Shown: piece by piece, positions 53,578 to 63,752 of the stretch
How positions within the stretch are numbered: position 1 is the stretch's first letter
Layout of the letters: every line of letters starts with the position of its first letter
Source of the DNA: Periplaneta americana
Taxonomy: Eukaryota; Arthropoda; Insecta; Blattodea; Blattidae
Length of the DNA: 64,000 nucleotides
NCBI RefSeq assembly: GCF_040183065.1
Contig: NC_091117.1
Location: 121,292,226 to 121,356,225 of the forward strand
Direction of reading: 5' to 3'
Position numbers and translations under genes: made by a program
Notes under the pieces: generated by a model
Told to the model about the DNA's origin: nothing
The model's input: the letters and a program-made list of their open reading frames with translations, nothing else
Databases searched by the model: none

Positions 53578-55872
53578 ATGGAAGTGAATTGGAAGGTAGT
53601 TCTAACAGAACACAAAGCAGAAACTGCAGCAGGGACGGTTTTATACTTACCATATAATTTTGGAATTACAGTAATCACACAACTGGGGCTGCTTCTGTTA
53701 TTCACTGTCGTGGCTTCAACGCATCCCACGCCTGAGCTGAAATCTTCAGGCTGTGCCGGAGGTGTTGCCTTCTACGCTGATTCAGCAGACTGCAATGCCT
53801 ACTACCAATGCGTTCAGGGAAAAGGAGTCCTAATGCACTGTGCGGCTGGTCTTCATTGGCATGCCGAAGCTAACACCTGTGATTGGCCAAACAATGCTAA
53901 TTGTGTGTTGGATCGCGGTGGTAGTGGCGATGGAAGTGAGAGTGGAGATTCTAGCAAGAGCAGTGGAGATGCCAGCACTAGTGAGGAATCTGTAGCAGGC
54001 AGTGACAGCAGTAGCAGTGAAAGCAGCGAATGCCCAGAAGACAGCAACCCTCCCAAATGTCCATCAAAAGATCCCGCCCTATCTGTTTTCTTCCCTCACC
54101 CCGACAAACACTACTTCTACCACTGCAGTAACGGAGTAGCTTACTGCAAAGTCTGTCCTTCCAATCTTGAATGGAACACGCAATGTGACACTTGCGATTG
54201 GCCCGGACAAAACAACTGCCCAAAGAGCAGTGAGAGTGGAGACAGCAGTAAAAGCAGTGGAGATGCAAGTACCAGCGAGGAATCTGTTCCAGGAAGTGAT
54301 AGTAGCAGCAGCGAAAGTGAACAAGCACCACCACCACCACCCCCAGAGAAGGACAGTGGGAGTGGAGACAGCAGTAAGAGCAGTGGAGATGCCAGTACCA
54401 GTGAGGAATCCGTCCCAGGTAGTGACAGCAGCAGCAGTGAAAGTAACGAATGCCCAGAAGACAGCAACCCTCCCAAATGCCCATCCAAAGATCCCGCCCT
54501 ATCTGTTTTCTTTCCCCATCCAGATAAACATTATTTCTACCACTGCAGTAATGGAGTAGCCTACTGTAAAGTCTGTCCTTCAAATCTTGAATGGAACACC
54601 AATTGTGATACATGCGACTGGCCTGGACAAAATAATTGTCCAAAGAGCAGTGAGAGTGGAGACAGCAGCAAGAGCAGTGGTGATGCCAGCACCAGCGAGG
54701 AATCTGTTCCAGGAAGTGACAGTAGCAGCAGCGAAAGTGAACCAGCCCCACCCCCACCACCACCAGAAAAGAGCAGCGAAAGTGGGGACAGTAGTAAAAG
54801 CAGTGGAGACGACGGCACCAGCGAGGAATCCGTTCCAGGCAGTGACAGCAGCAGCAGTGAAAGTAACGAATGCCCAAAAGACAGCAACCCTCCCAAATGC
54901 CCATCCAAAGATCCTGCCCTGTCTGTTTTCTTTCCCCATCCAGATAAACACTACTTCTACCACTGCAGCAACGGAGTAGCCTACTGTAAAGTCTGTCCTT
55001 CAAATCTTGAATGGAACACGAATTGTGATACATGTGACTGGCCCGGACAAAACAACTGCCCAAAGAGCAGTGAGAGTGGAGACAGCAGTAAGAGCAGTGG
55101 AGACGCCAGCACCAGCGAGGAATCTGTTCCAGGCAGTGACAGCAGCAGCAGTGAAAGTAACGAATGCCCAAAAGACAGCAACCCTCCCAAATGCCCATCC
55201 AAAGATCCTGCCCTGTCTGTTTTCTTTCCCCATCCAGACAAACACTACTTCTACCACTGCAGTAATGGAGTAGCCTACTGTAAAGTCTGTCCTTCAAATC
55301 TTGAATGGAACACCAATTGTGATACATGCGACTGGCCTGGACAAAATAACTGTCTAAAGAGCAGTGAGAGTGGAGACAGCAGCAAGAGCAGTGGTGATGC
55401 CAGCACCAGCGAGGAATCTGTTCCAGGAAGTGACAGCAGCAGCAGCGAAAGTGAACCAGCCCCACCCCCACCACCACCAGAAAAGAGCAGTGAGAGTGGG
55501 GACAGTAGTAAAAGCAGTGGAGACGACGGCACCAGCGAGGAATCCGTTCCAGGCAGTGACAGCAGCAGCAGTGAAAGTAACGAATGCCCAGAAGACAACA
55601 ACCCTCCCAAATGCCCATCCAAAGATCCCGCCCTGTCCGTTTTCTTCCCCCATCCAGATAAACATTACTTCTACCACTGCAGTAACGGAGTAGCCTACTG
55701 TAAAGCCTGTCCTTCTAACCTCGTATGGAACACGCAATGTGACACTTGCGACAGGCCCGGACAAAACAACTGTCCCAAGAATAGCGAGAGTGGAGACAGT
55801 AGCAAGAGCAGTGGAGATGCCAGCACCAGCGAGGAATCTGTTCCAGGTAGTGATAGCAGCAGTGAAGAATAA
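53578..55872 (+). CDS. Multi-domain peritrophin-A (CBM14) chitin-binding protein with acidic Ser-Gly linkers
   Basis: A secreted extracellular protein expected to bind chitin in peritrophic matrix, cuticle or another chitinous coat. A hydrophobic stretch (QLGLLLLFTVVAS, residues 35-47) is the likely signal peptide. The 34 residues before it are odd, so the real start codon may lie in an upstream exon joined near 53672 (acag before TAATCACA). Module 0 has the canonical six cysteines (59, 72, 78, 88, 101, 109). Five near-identical modules follow at about 152-214, 292-354, 432-494, 530-592 and 670-732, each with eight cysteines and HPDK where the second canonical cysteine should be. Between them are nine Ser/Asp/Glu-rich linkers (SGDSSKSSGD core), three interrupted by QAPPPPPP/PAPPPPPP-type proline runs. 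The frame is open for 764 codons despite high repetition, so it is under coding constraint. Related in layout to arthropod peritrophins and to nematode chondroitin proteoglycans. Confidence 0.9.
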   Translation: MEVNWKVVLTEHKAETAAGTVLYLPYNFGITVITQLGLLLLFTVVASTHPTPELKSSGCAGGVAFYADSADCNAYYQCVQGKGVLMHCAAGLHWHAEANTCDWPNNANCVLDRGGSGDGSESGDSSKSSGDASTSEESVAGSDSSSSESSECPEDSNPPKCPSKDPALSVFFPHPDKHYFYHCSNGVAYCKVCPSNLEWNTQCDTCDWPGQNNCPKSSESGDSSKSSGDASTSEESVPGSDSSSSESEQAPPPPPPEKDSGSGDSSKSSGDASTSEESVPGSDSSSSESNECPEDSNPPKCPSKDPALSVFFPHPDKHYFYHCSNGVAYCKVCPSNLEWNTNCDTCDWPGQNNCPKSSESGDSSKSSGDASTSEESVPGSDSSSSESEPAPPPPPPEKSSESGDSSKSSGDDGTSEESVPGSDSSSSESNECPKDSNPPKCPSKDPALSVFFPHPDKHYFYHCSNGVAYCKVCPSNLEWNTNCDTCDWPGQNNCPKSSESGDSSKSSGDASTSEESVPGSDSSSSESNECPKDSNPPKCPSKDPALSVFFPHPDKHYFYHCSNGVAYCKVCPSNLEWNTNCDTCDWPGQNNCLKSSESGDSSKSSGDASTSEESVPGSDSSSSESEPAPPPPPPEKSSESGDSSKSSGDDGTSEESVPGSDSSSSESNECPEDNNPPKCPSKDPALSVFFPHPDKHYFYHCSNGVAYCKACPSNLVWNTQCDTCDRPGQNNCPKNSESGDSSKSSGDASTSEESVPGSDSSSEE
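53936..55870 (+). repeat. Coding tandem duplication units of 420 and 294 bp
   Basis: Modules plus linkers repeat at the DNA level with high identity: spacing of 140 codons for modules 1-2, 2-3 and 4-5, and 98 codons for 3-4, the shorter unit lacking one linker and its proline run. This pattern suggests growth by unequal crossing-over. Confidence 0.9.
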
Positions 55873-56098
55873 TGCTATCTACGGTCTTTGAAATCAGGTA
55901 TAAAAAGACATTCATTCTCAATCTTTTAATGACGACAATGCATGTTGGTGGTTCTGATTGATTTTTTTCTTTTGTTAGTTATGTCTTTGTTATGAAATTG
56001 TATGTAAATATTTTTATATTTTTGATTGTATTGTGAATACATGGAAAGAATGAACATTTGAGATGCTGTGACTTGTTTATTGATCTGAATTTGCCCTT

Positions 56099-56104
56099 AA
56101 TAAA
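56099..56104 (+). terminator. Poly(A) signal of the peritrophin-like gene
   Basis: AATAAA 227 bp after the stop codon, followed by a T-rich region. Defines a 3' UTR of about 240-260 bp. Confidence 0.7.
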
Positions 56105-56196
56105 GAATTCGTTTTCAATCATTCTCGCATTATTTTACTCTTGACGTATTTAATCCTACCTGTTATTCGTGTCGTAAATGTAATTTCTTGTGTATT

Positions 56197-56483
56197 ATCT
56201 TCTTAATTTCGTCGACACCTGTGGAGTAACGGTCAGCGCGTCTGGCCGCGAAACCAGGTGGCCCGGGTTCGAATCCCGGTTGGGGCAAGTTACCTGGTTT
56301 AGGTTTTTCCGGAGTTTTCCCTCAACACAATACGAGCAAATGCTGAGTAACTTCGGTGCTGGACCCCGGACTCATTTCACCGACATTATCACTTTCATTT
56401 CATTGAGACGCTAAATAACCTAGATGTTGATACAGCGTCGTAAAATAACCCAATGAAATTAAAATTAAATCTTCTTAATTTCG
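56197..56483 (+). mobile_element. tRNA-derived SINE, family 1, copy E, with 15-bp target-site duplication
   Basis: Body 56212-56468. It keeps CGACACCTGTGGAGTAACGG at the head, B-box GGGTTCGAATCCCGG, and the tail CGTCGTAAAATAACCCAATG followed by an A/T-rich end. ATCTTCTTAATTTCG is repeated exactly at 56197-56211 and 56469-56483. It is the best-preserved copy in the window and lies about 340 bp after the host gene. Confidence 0.95.
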
Positions 56484-57339
56484 CGGGTATTCGAATTGAA
56501 AGCTATTAGGACCTACTTTTTGAATTCATGGAACATGAAATGAAAATGAGAGCAACGAGTTGTTTTAAAATAAGATGACTATTAAAGAAAAAAAAAAAAC
56601 ATTTGGAAAGAAGAGATGAGATTTTGCCAGAGTCATAATTTTCGTCTGTGTAACTCAGATGATACACTGGATGTCAATTTTATAGTAAATATTTTCTCTC
56701 TCTCGCAAAGCTCCTTCCGATTTGTATTTGTGTGAGCTACTGAAAAGCAAATAGGAACATGTCGATTTGAATTCAGTGGAGTCGTACAGAATGCTGTCTG
56801 ATTTCATAATTTTGTAGAGAAGAAAGCTTGATGATCGTGAAACAGATTCTTGAAATCTTCGAGAATATTTTTTATGCCAAAATGAATTTTCACTTGAGTC
56901 CCTTATCCACTTTTACCTATGTTGAATTTACGTAAGAAAACTGTATTTTGTATTATGTCAGGTCACCAACTCAATACTTATGTCATCCCATCATATTTTT
57001 AATATAGTGAAACAACTTTTATACGTTTTTAAAGAGAGCGTCAGAAATAAAGTATAACCGAGAACGAGAATAAGTAACATGCGAAATGAAACAAAAATGT
57101 ATTATATTTGTATAAAGCCATGTAAAACACATTTAATCTATTTTAAGCATAAAACACATGTTATCTCTTTTAAACATAAACACATTTTATATCTGTGCTG
57201 CCTGCACGCGTTTCAAGAAAGCTTTTCTTTTCTGGACTACACCCGTGTTCAACTTTTGCATGTTGTTTCTGAACAGAGTTATGTCATCCACGCTTTCTTG
57301 TTTGCCTCGTAATCTGTAGGACACACCTTTACACCATTG
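56484..57339. other. Intergenic, nothing recognised
   Basis: AT-rich DNA between the SINE and the Tigger remnant. Confidence 0.4.
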
Positions 57340-58060
57340 AAACTTTTGATTTTCCGATAACTAGTGGCCGCAGTTTTATTGGATCAATCTGCGATCATAG
57401 TAAAAAGCACTGTGACTGACTGCTTATTTAATTTTTGTCCGCGATATGGGTTACTATTTACTGCCAGTGTTTCATCCGGCAGCAGATTGTAAAAGAGGTC
57501 AGATTCATCGGTATTGTAAATGTTTTTCAGGCTATAGTTTTCTATAGACAGGTTGCTTTTCCAACACTCAACAGTAACCTCGTTAACACCGTTTGCTTCA
57601 CCAGAGACTCTTCGCCCAACAACACCGCACTTCTCCCGAAGAGATCCACCATCATGTAGAATGTACTGTAGATGCTCTGAAAATTACAAATTTCTATTTC
57701 TGAATTCCTGTTCCGTTTCTTTCAAAATTGTACCGGATATAGGTACGTTAGAAGTGTGTTGTTGTTACAACCATATCATATTGCATCTTTGTAATTTATA
57801 GAACTTCCCTTCGTGCACTCGCATCCGTTTTTCATTGCTCGAACCGTATTTAGAAACATTTAGATTTCCTTGCCAAGAATCGCAGTCAGTGTGGAATAAG
57901 ACACTTTGCAGTACTCACCTTCGCTTCAGTTTGATTATTTCTCACCCCGTCAATTATTTTAATTTGTCCTGAATTGAAAGACACTTTCTCTTTCTTAGCG
58001 AACTCATTTGCACAACTCTACAGACACACAAATGAAAGACTACCATTGTATCCTCAGATC
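57340..58060 (-). pseudogene. Tigger/pogo-type transposase remnant (CENP-B-like HTH + DDE_1)
   Basis: On the minus strand, in order: KIIDGVRNNQTEAKV (about 57965-57910, CENP-B N-terminal HTH), REKCGVVGRRVSGEANGVNE then VTVECWKS (about 57635-57560), and IYNTDESDLFYNLLPDETLA with KQSVTVLFTMIAD (about 57525-57385). The middle block is the NADETGLF-like box with the first catalytic aspartate (here NTDESDLF). Stops and frame changes abound. The catalytic second half is missing. Family assignment is from motif order. Confidence 0.7.
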
Positions 58061-58217
58061 ACAATTTAATGCAATATATTTTTCATTCTTATTTTTCTGA
58101 ACAAGATTAAACTTTTATTTTGCATCATCAAGTTCGATACGAATTCTACTTCTTTTCATAGTTTCTTGTAACAGTTTACGTCCTTGCTCCATAAACTTAT
58201 CCTCCGCTGTCCTTGTG

Positions 58218-58330
58218 TTAGGTGGCCGAGCGGCGGGCCTTTCACTTGTGCGGAAGATTTGAACTAATTAGGTCGGTTACAGCATTGTACGCTGTGCGGC
58301 GGCGGAAGGATCCGAGCCTGAGGCGTATTG
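58218..58330 (+). repeat. Possible tRNA-like SINE remnant
   Basis: GTGGCCGAGCGGC fits an A-box consensus, but the B-box region (GATTTGAACTAA) is poor. Weak. Confidence 0.2.
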
Positions 58331-58721
58331 TGCTTACCACTCCTATTCTGTCAATGATTTTGCCACCTAACGGCCGCGTTTTTTGTACATACAGAGTAAA
58401 AGGTGTATAAATGCTTTAATTTGAACTAGTAATAGATATCAATATAACTAGTAGATAAGTTCGAATAACCGTTTTTCTGTCTATAATGGTTATGGAAAAA
58501 ATCGAGTTTCTATTGAGAGATTGAAAGTGGATACATTGCAGCAGCGCAACGCTTGGTTTACAGCTGCGAAGTACGGAGCCTAATGCAGTAGTAATAACAG
58601 TGGCTGCTCGTGGCTGAAAATGAGAATGTGCCACAATATGGAAAATTCACTTTAAAAAAGGTCGTAAAAATTTGGATGATCTACTCACTAGTGGAGTAGT
58701 GGTAAGTTCATGCTGCAGAAG

Positions 58722-59129
58722 CTGTCACTCAGTGTTCCCAACACATAAATTGTATCCCTGTCAGTCTAACACCTGGAAATCCGTTCAAATTAAAAAAATA
58801 AAATAAGATCCACACAATATATCTATATTCAAATGAAAGCAAATATTAACGCAACTTCCTTACCAATCTTGATTAAAATAATAATAATTCATCCACGTCA
58901 TCTGCCTCTAGTTCTGCACTTGATGTGCAGGGTTGGTGTACGTTCCCCCAAAAATTAAACAATTAAAAATGACAGCAGCTAAAAAGTCAAAAGACGATGT
59001 AAACAGTAATTTCCGCCAGAAAATTCGTCGCCCGTCAAAGCCATTCTTTTCCCGTCCGCTACATTGAAATACCGTCAGTTTTGACGGAACTGACGGAATT
59101 TCCGTTCGGTTGGAAATACTGCTGCCAGT
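58722..59129 (-). mobile_element. hAT-type MITE, second copy (opposite orientation to 17431)
   Basis: Body about 58730-59121. The reverse complement aligns with 17431-17842 at both ends: CACATAAATTGTATCCC..., and at the other end GACGGAATTTCCGT and AATTGTTTAATTTTTGGGGG-type blocks. Flanks CTGTCACT / CTGCCAGT agree at 6 of 8 positions, a decayed duplication. It is older and more diverged than the first copy, with a different middle. Confidence 0.8.
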
Positions 59130-60847
59130 TACTTTGGAGCTCAACCCCTCCATGTCGGCAACCAGCAATCAAAATTCTGAATTCGAATAGCATTCCAGTG
59201 CATTCAGGCCATCTGTCGGAAGGTTGAAAAAGTACAATAGGAGTACAGCATCTTTTGATTAAATTGCATTAAATATAGTACATATAAATAAGCTAATAAT
59301 AAATATTATAAACAATACGTATCAGTTTTACAGGAAAGTTTAATAATTAGCATAAGAATAAAATAGTCGTCTCTACATTCTGTGATCAGGACTTTTAAAA
59401 TAGATACAAACTCACAAATAGTAGGTACATTACTGCTACTCAGAGATGTCGTGACGTCCGCGAAATTGTTTGTAGATTGTATAACCCATCTATACAAACA
59501 GTCACTCACTCCTGATTGGTTGTAGATTTTATAAAACGTCAATGCGAACGAGTCATTTCAATTCGCTGCTTTTCCTTGCAGCTCACGCTGTTTATAATGG
59601 GAAACCATAGATTACATGATTCAACAAGCGAATGTAAGCTTTCTGCGCATGTGCATGGTTCGCTGCATTTCACTGCTGATCATTGAGTCAGCACACATTA
59701 CCGACTGGGATTTGCAGACGACGCACAAGCTATAGAAAATAGCACTTTCCGAGTCTTCATGCATTGGAACGCGTAACACGAATGAAAAAAAAAAGAAAAC
59801 ATAAATACGATTATGCTAGGGACAGAGACCGCCACTGAATAGTAAATAAAGGATTCGCTTCTGCTAGCATCGAAAACTCTTACAGGCCTTTCAGTGAGAG
59901 TGTTTTGTAGGTCAGTGTGCTTTCTAAAGACGAAAATTCATACATGCGCTGTTATTTTTACGAATAAAGTAAACATAAATAGGCTAATTTTTAACACCAG
60001 TAGGCTATTTTATTAAGAGTTTGTGAATAAAAAAATAACATTCATTTATTAACATATCCATACCTTCAACTGAATTACACTGCAAGAAATAAAAGAATGC
60101 ACTTGAACTTTGGTAGTAATCAATTCTGTATAGAACAAATAAGAAAATAAAATAAACTTTATAAAACATAAAGGAAGTCTTGTAACCGCAACCCTCGATT
60201 TCTACAGGCTGGAATCGCACATCTAATTTGTAACACTCGTCGTGTCACAGCTACAAACGTTCTCGGATTTGACATTTTTCTGTTAGAAAATTGCATATGA
60301 TACAGCCTTACTGATTCATGGAAATTCTGTGTTGGTTCCCCATAAATTAAAAGCATACTGCCTTCATCTTTAGAATTCTACAAAAAGACTGGCATAAGAC
60401 TTGCTACTGCTAGGGGGTTTAACGTTAGAACGCGGATAAATAGTGTACACTTGCCGAGCAACCCGTAAGTGAAACGATGCTAGATTTACTTGAAGGTTCC
60501 GTCACACTGTAAAGTCAGTTTTAATTAGTTAATTTTGTACGTTATTACACAAATGAAGCGTTTTTCGAAGAACTGGCAAACGAATAATTCTTTCGGCTTG
60601 TTCTTGGCGTTGATATCTTACCACTCATACATCTTAGTATCCAATAATTTTACCATAAATGCGATTCAAACTTCACACACAATTTTTAAATGACATTTGA
60701 TTTTTTGATTACTTACTACCTAAATATTCTGTTCTTAAAATTAATGCAGTTATACAGCTTTCACCTTGTATACTGCACGCTGTACTATGTACGAGTACTT
60801 AACCGAGCTATGGTAATAATAACAATGATATTTGAATTAATGATGGC
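59130..60847. other. Intergenic, nothing recognised
   Basis: AT-rich DNA with only chance ORFs. Confidence 0.4.
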
Positions 60848-61012
60848 GAAATAATTCCGAGATCCAACGCCAAAAGTTACTCAGCAATTCTGCTTAATTT
60901 GGTTGAAGAAAAACCTTGAAAAATACCCAGCTAGGTAACTTGTTCCAAACAGGATTTGAACGCGGGCTCGCTCGTTATACCGTCAGACATGCTAACCGTA
61001 CTTCACAGCGAT
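60848..61012 (-). mobile_element. Old SINE, family 1, diverged
   Basis: On the minus strand it keeps GGTTAGCATGTCTGACGG, a B-box-like GCGTTCAAATCCTG, AAGTTACCTAGCTGGG, and GCTGAGTAACTTTTGG. Roughly 70-75% similar to copies A-E by eye. Confidence 0.7.
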
Positions 61013-61869
61013 CTACATATTTTTTATTGCCGACATCAGTCAGTGGCAAGGAAATATAAGAAAAAATTACAACATACGGATATCTGCTTTATGTTAATCT
61101 GTGTAAAATACAGGGCTACTACTACAAAAGAATCATTCGTTTTCAAACTGCTATATTTCATACTTTTAGGTGCCTAAAATTAAAGTTTTTATATTTCCAA
61201 AAGTATATTTTTAGTGCATATTTTTATAATTTTATAGTCTATTTTAGGTGCCTAAAAGTTGGTTTTCAAGAGCCTAAAAATCCGAGGTCTAGTTATTAAT
61301 AACGCTATATCTTAGCTCAGTGGATTTTTCCAAACATCTTGCGTGAACTTCAGTTTGAAGAAAGGAAGTCCAGGCGCAGAAAAATTTTAAAATTCAAATC
61401 TCAATATGTTAACAAAAATTCTTTAATGTAGAAAACTTGTTGAATCAATCATGGATAAAAAATATAGAAGGAATATAAAAATATAACATAAAAGGTTTCG
61501 GAAATACTTCGAATTATACCGTAAGGTTGATAGCCCCACAGAACTTTATCTTGATAAACATTTTATAGATAAAAAAATTGTTAATAGTTTAGTCAACCAC
61601 ATCAAATTCGTCAGAAAATGCATAACCTTGCAGACTGTGTACTATGGGTAATACCAACCGTAACACACAATGATGTTCGGAAGGCAATTAAAAAATAAGA
61701 CCAACAAGAGCAATAGGTATTGATGGCATAACAAAATTTTAGGGCCGTATTCATAGACATTCTTAGCGCGGGCTTCCAGTGGATGATCATCGAACTAACG
61801 TTTTTCGTACTCATAAACCAGTGTTAGCGATAGTTTAAAGGTGCTCTGAAATTTTTCTTTTTTAACTCT
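61013..61869. other. Intergenic with repeat-like patches
   Basis: 61165-61290 repeats AGGTGCCTAAAA-type units loosely. 61742-61830 (GGGCCGTATTCATAGACATT, TTCTTAGCGCGG) looks like the terminus of an interspersed DNA repeat, but no partner end was found. Confidence 0.4.
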
Positions 61870-62224
61870 CATACATCACTTCAGTCTGAGGGATTGTAAA
61901 GAAGATTTTAAATGCCCTACATTATGGAAACAAATTATGATTGTCTGAAGATATTTCGAGACGCCATAACGTTGTTTCTGGTCTTCATATTTGTGGCATT
62001 CAATAACGATGTGCTCGATGGTTAATTTATATTCGAATCCTTCACATATGTGAGGTTTTTGTTTCAATAATAAATACATGAGAGTTAATTTACTATGTCC
62101 AATTTTATTCTAGCTATTATTACCTGTTCACGGCGTAAGAGTTTTGTCATTGGGGACTTGACTGGGTTATTGCCACTTACGAAATGAAGTTTGTTGGATG
62201 GGTCATTCTGCCAGGTAACTACGG
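61870..62224 (-). pseudogene. LINE RNase H-tail / C-terminal region, downstream part
   Basis: On the minus strand: RREQVIIARIKLDIV, then in another frame EGFEYKLTIEHIVIECHKYE and DQKQRYGV. The pattern ...LTVEHIL.(D/E)C...Y is the zinc-knuckle-like end of Jockey/CR1-type ORF2 proteins. It is the continuation of 63203-63420, separated by the hAT insertion at 62233-63194. Confidence 0.7.
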
Positions 62225-63202
62225 GTTATGATCAAAGCTCGGAACTTGGGGACTTGTGTCGTGTGCTTGAGTAAGGTTACAGGTACAACGTACACAAAGC
62301 TCACGCTGCAAGTGCTCAGGGACAGTCGTATGTACTAAGAAAGTGGCCACATCGAATGACAGGAAGACGAACGACGAAACTGTGTCATGTCGAAGCCAAT
62401 GACATTCAGGGAATTATAGGTAAACGGTCTGTTTCAGGAATTAGAAAATATGTGTTATTCGAATGGGTATTATAGAAGTTAGAAAATACATTTTTTTTTA
62501 TTTTAGGCACAGAATTTCGTGGAGGAATTCGGAGGAGATACATTACTTTCTTCGAATGGTGAGTTTATATTTTGTTAAGTTGTGTCACACACGAACAGAG
62601 ACTGGAAACGGGCATTCATTGAAAGACATTGCAGTCCCTTAAATTGGTGGAAAATTTGTCCATAGCCATGGATGAAGTCGTAGTGGAACCTTCCCTAGTA
62701 GTGACAAACAGATTGAAAATTATTTTCGAGAAAAATGTAGGATATACTTATCTTTCTCAGATACGAAATCAGCTAGCAACTGCTGAAAATCGAACAGAAA
62801 ACAGTGACAGTGAAAACATTCAGTATGTTAAGTTTTCTCCCGTCAATTTACGTGACGTGGAAGTAAGTTTCCTCGTTTCAAATCATATTTAACTAACAGG
62901 CGAAGAAGTTATGGGTTCGAAAATCTTCGAATGTACGTAGTCATGCACTGTAATAAAATGTACAGGGAGAACAGTAAATTTGATATATTTCTCATGTTTA
63001 TTTTTATTATATATATATGCTATAAAATTACGTGTTTCATCCTACCATAATACTATCAATATGTTGTTCCAGCCACAAACCAATTTTATAACGGACCTGA
63101 CAGTACTTCCGTGCTGGAAGCGGAAGCTTGTTGACATTGAAGTCGGGTCGCTTAGCCACGTGCAAAGACACAAGTCCCCAAGTTCCGAGCTTTGGTTATG
63201 AT
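62225..63202 (+). mobile_element. 962-bp hAT deletion derivative with 28-bp termini and exact 8-bp duplication
   Basis: The element (62233-63194) starts CAAAGCTCGGAACTTGGGGA and ends with the exact complement over 28 bp (through CTTGTGTC). GTTATGAT is repeated exactly at 62225-62232 and 63195-63202. An 87-codon frame (62629-62892) ends FSPVNLRDVEVSF, resembling the hAT dimerisation motif (YAPxTSxDVERSFS). It is therefore a shortened hAT. It splits a LINE. Confidence 0.88.
62629..62892 (+). pseudogene. hAT transposase C-terminal remnant
   Basis: Reads FEKNVGYTYLSQIRNQLATA and YVKFSPVNLRDVEVSF before stopping at 62892. Only the last part of the protein is left, and the expected serine-rich continuation after VEVSF is replaced by a stop soon after. 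This agrees with the hAT-type 8-bp duplication of the host element. Confidence 0.5.
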
Positions 63203-63420
63203 GTCATGATGTCCGTGGGACATATACAGGTTTTGAAATCAGTAAAAATGTAAATGATATTGTTATTTGAGATTAAAATATATTCCAAAGCCTTCATAAT
63301 AGCGTACAATTCACATGAATATATTCTGAAGAAATCATAACCAGGTAGTCTGTAGAGCATGATATGATCTGGGTACCAGCGTTGCCAACATAGAGGCTTG
63401 ACTGGATCACACAATTGGTT
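63203..63420 (-). pseudogene. LINE RNase H region, upstream part
   Basis: On the minus strand: YRLPGYDFFRIYSCELYAIM, KALEYILISNNNIIYIFTDF. The C-E-L-Y-A and F-T-D segments are the second and third catalytic regions of RNase H (E and D), as in Jockey/CR1 LINEs. It continues at 62224 downward after the inserted hAT. Confidence 0.75.
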
Positions 63421-63752
63421 CCAAATTATTGTATTTTTGATACTACATTTAGGCCTATTTTGATTATTTTATCGAAACTATCTCCGCAGTGTTTCATTTA
63501 AACGATTTTTAAAAATTCTTATAAGGAAATAATTGTTAAAAATTAAATATTAGCACATAAAATGATTTTTTAATACTTTGTTGTCACCTTACCTTGGGAG
63601 GATCCTCAGAAGGATCAACAACAGCAGGAACAGAATAGCCAGAACCTACGTCTAAGCCTTTTACAGTTTGATTCATCAGAGCAAACCAAGTTCAAATTAA
63701 GGAATTGTTTACCATAATATTCTACAATTTTATTTTCGTCCTGTATATTTAG
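63421..63752. other. Intergenic, with possible coding-like Gln-rich stretch
   Basis: 63600-63680 read on the plus strand gives DPQKDQQQQEQNSQNLRLSL, preceded by a pyrimidine-rich tract ending GGGAG. It might be an exon, but no matching donor was found. Confidence 0.25.

Noticed and set aside
53596-53671. 76-nt mini-intron at the start of the chitin-binding gene
   Set aside because: Joining AAG at 53595 to 53672 yields an immediate stop; the donor is not used in a productive way.
53978-55618. 546-aa minus-strand ORF rich in Cys and His across the chitin-binding gene
   Set aside because: It is the antisense of a repetitive Ser/Cys-rich coding array; repeated units keep the opposite frame open. 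The plus strand has recognisable domains and a signal peptide.
54141-55622. Several Leu/Ser-rich ORFs repeated on both strands in the same region
   Set aside because: Each is the same 420-bp unit read in a wrong frame.
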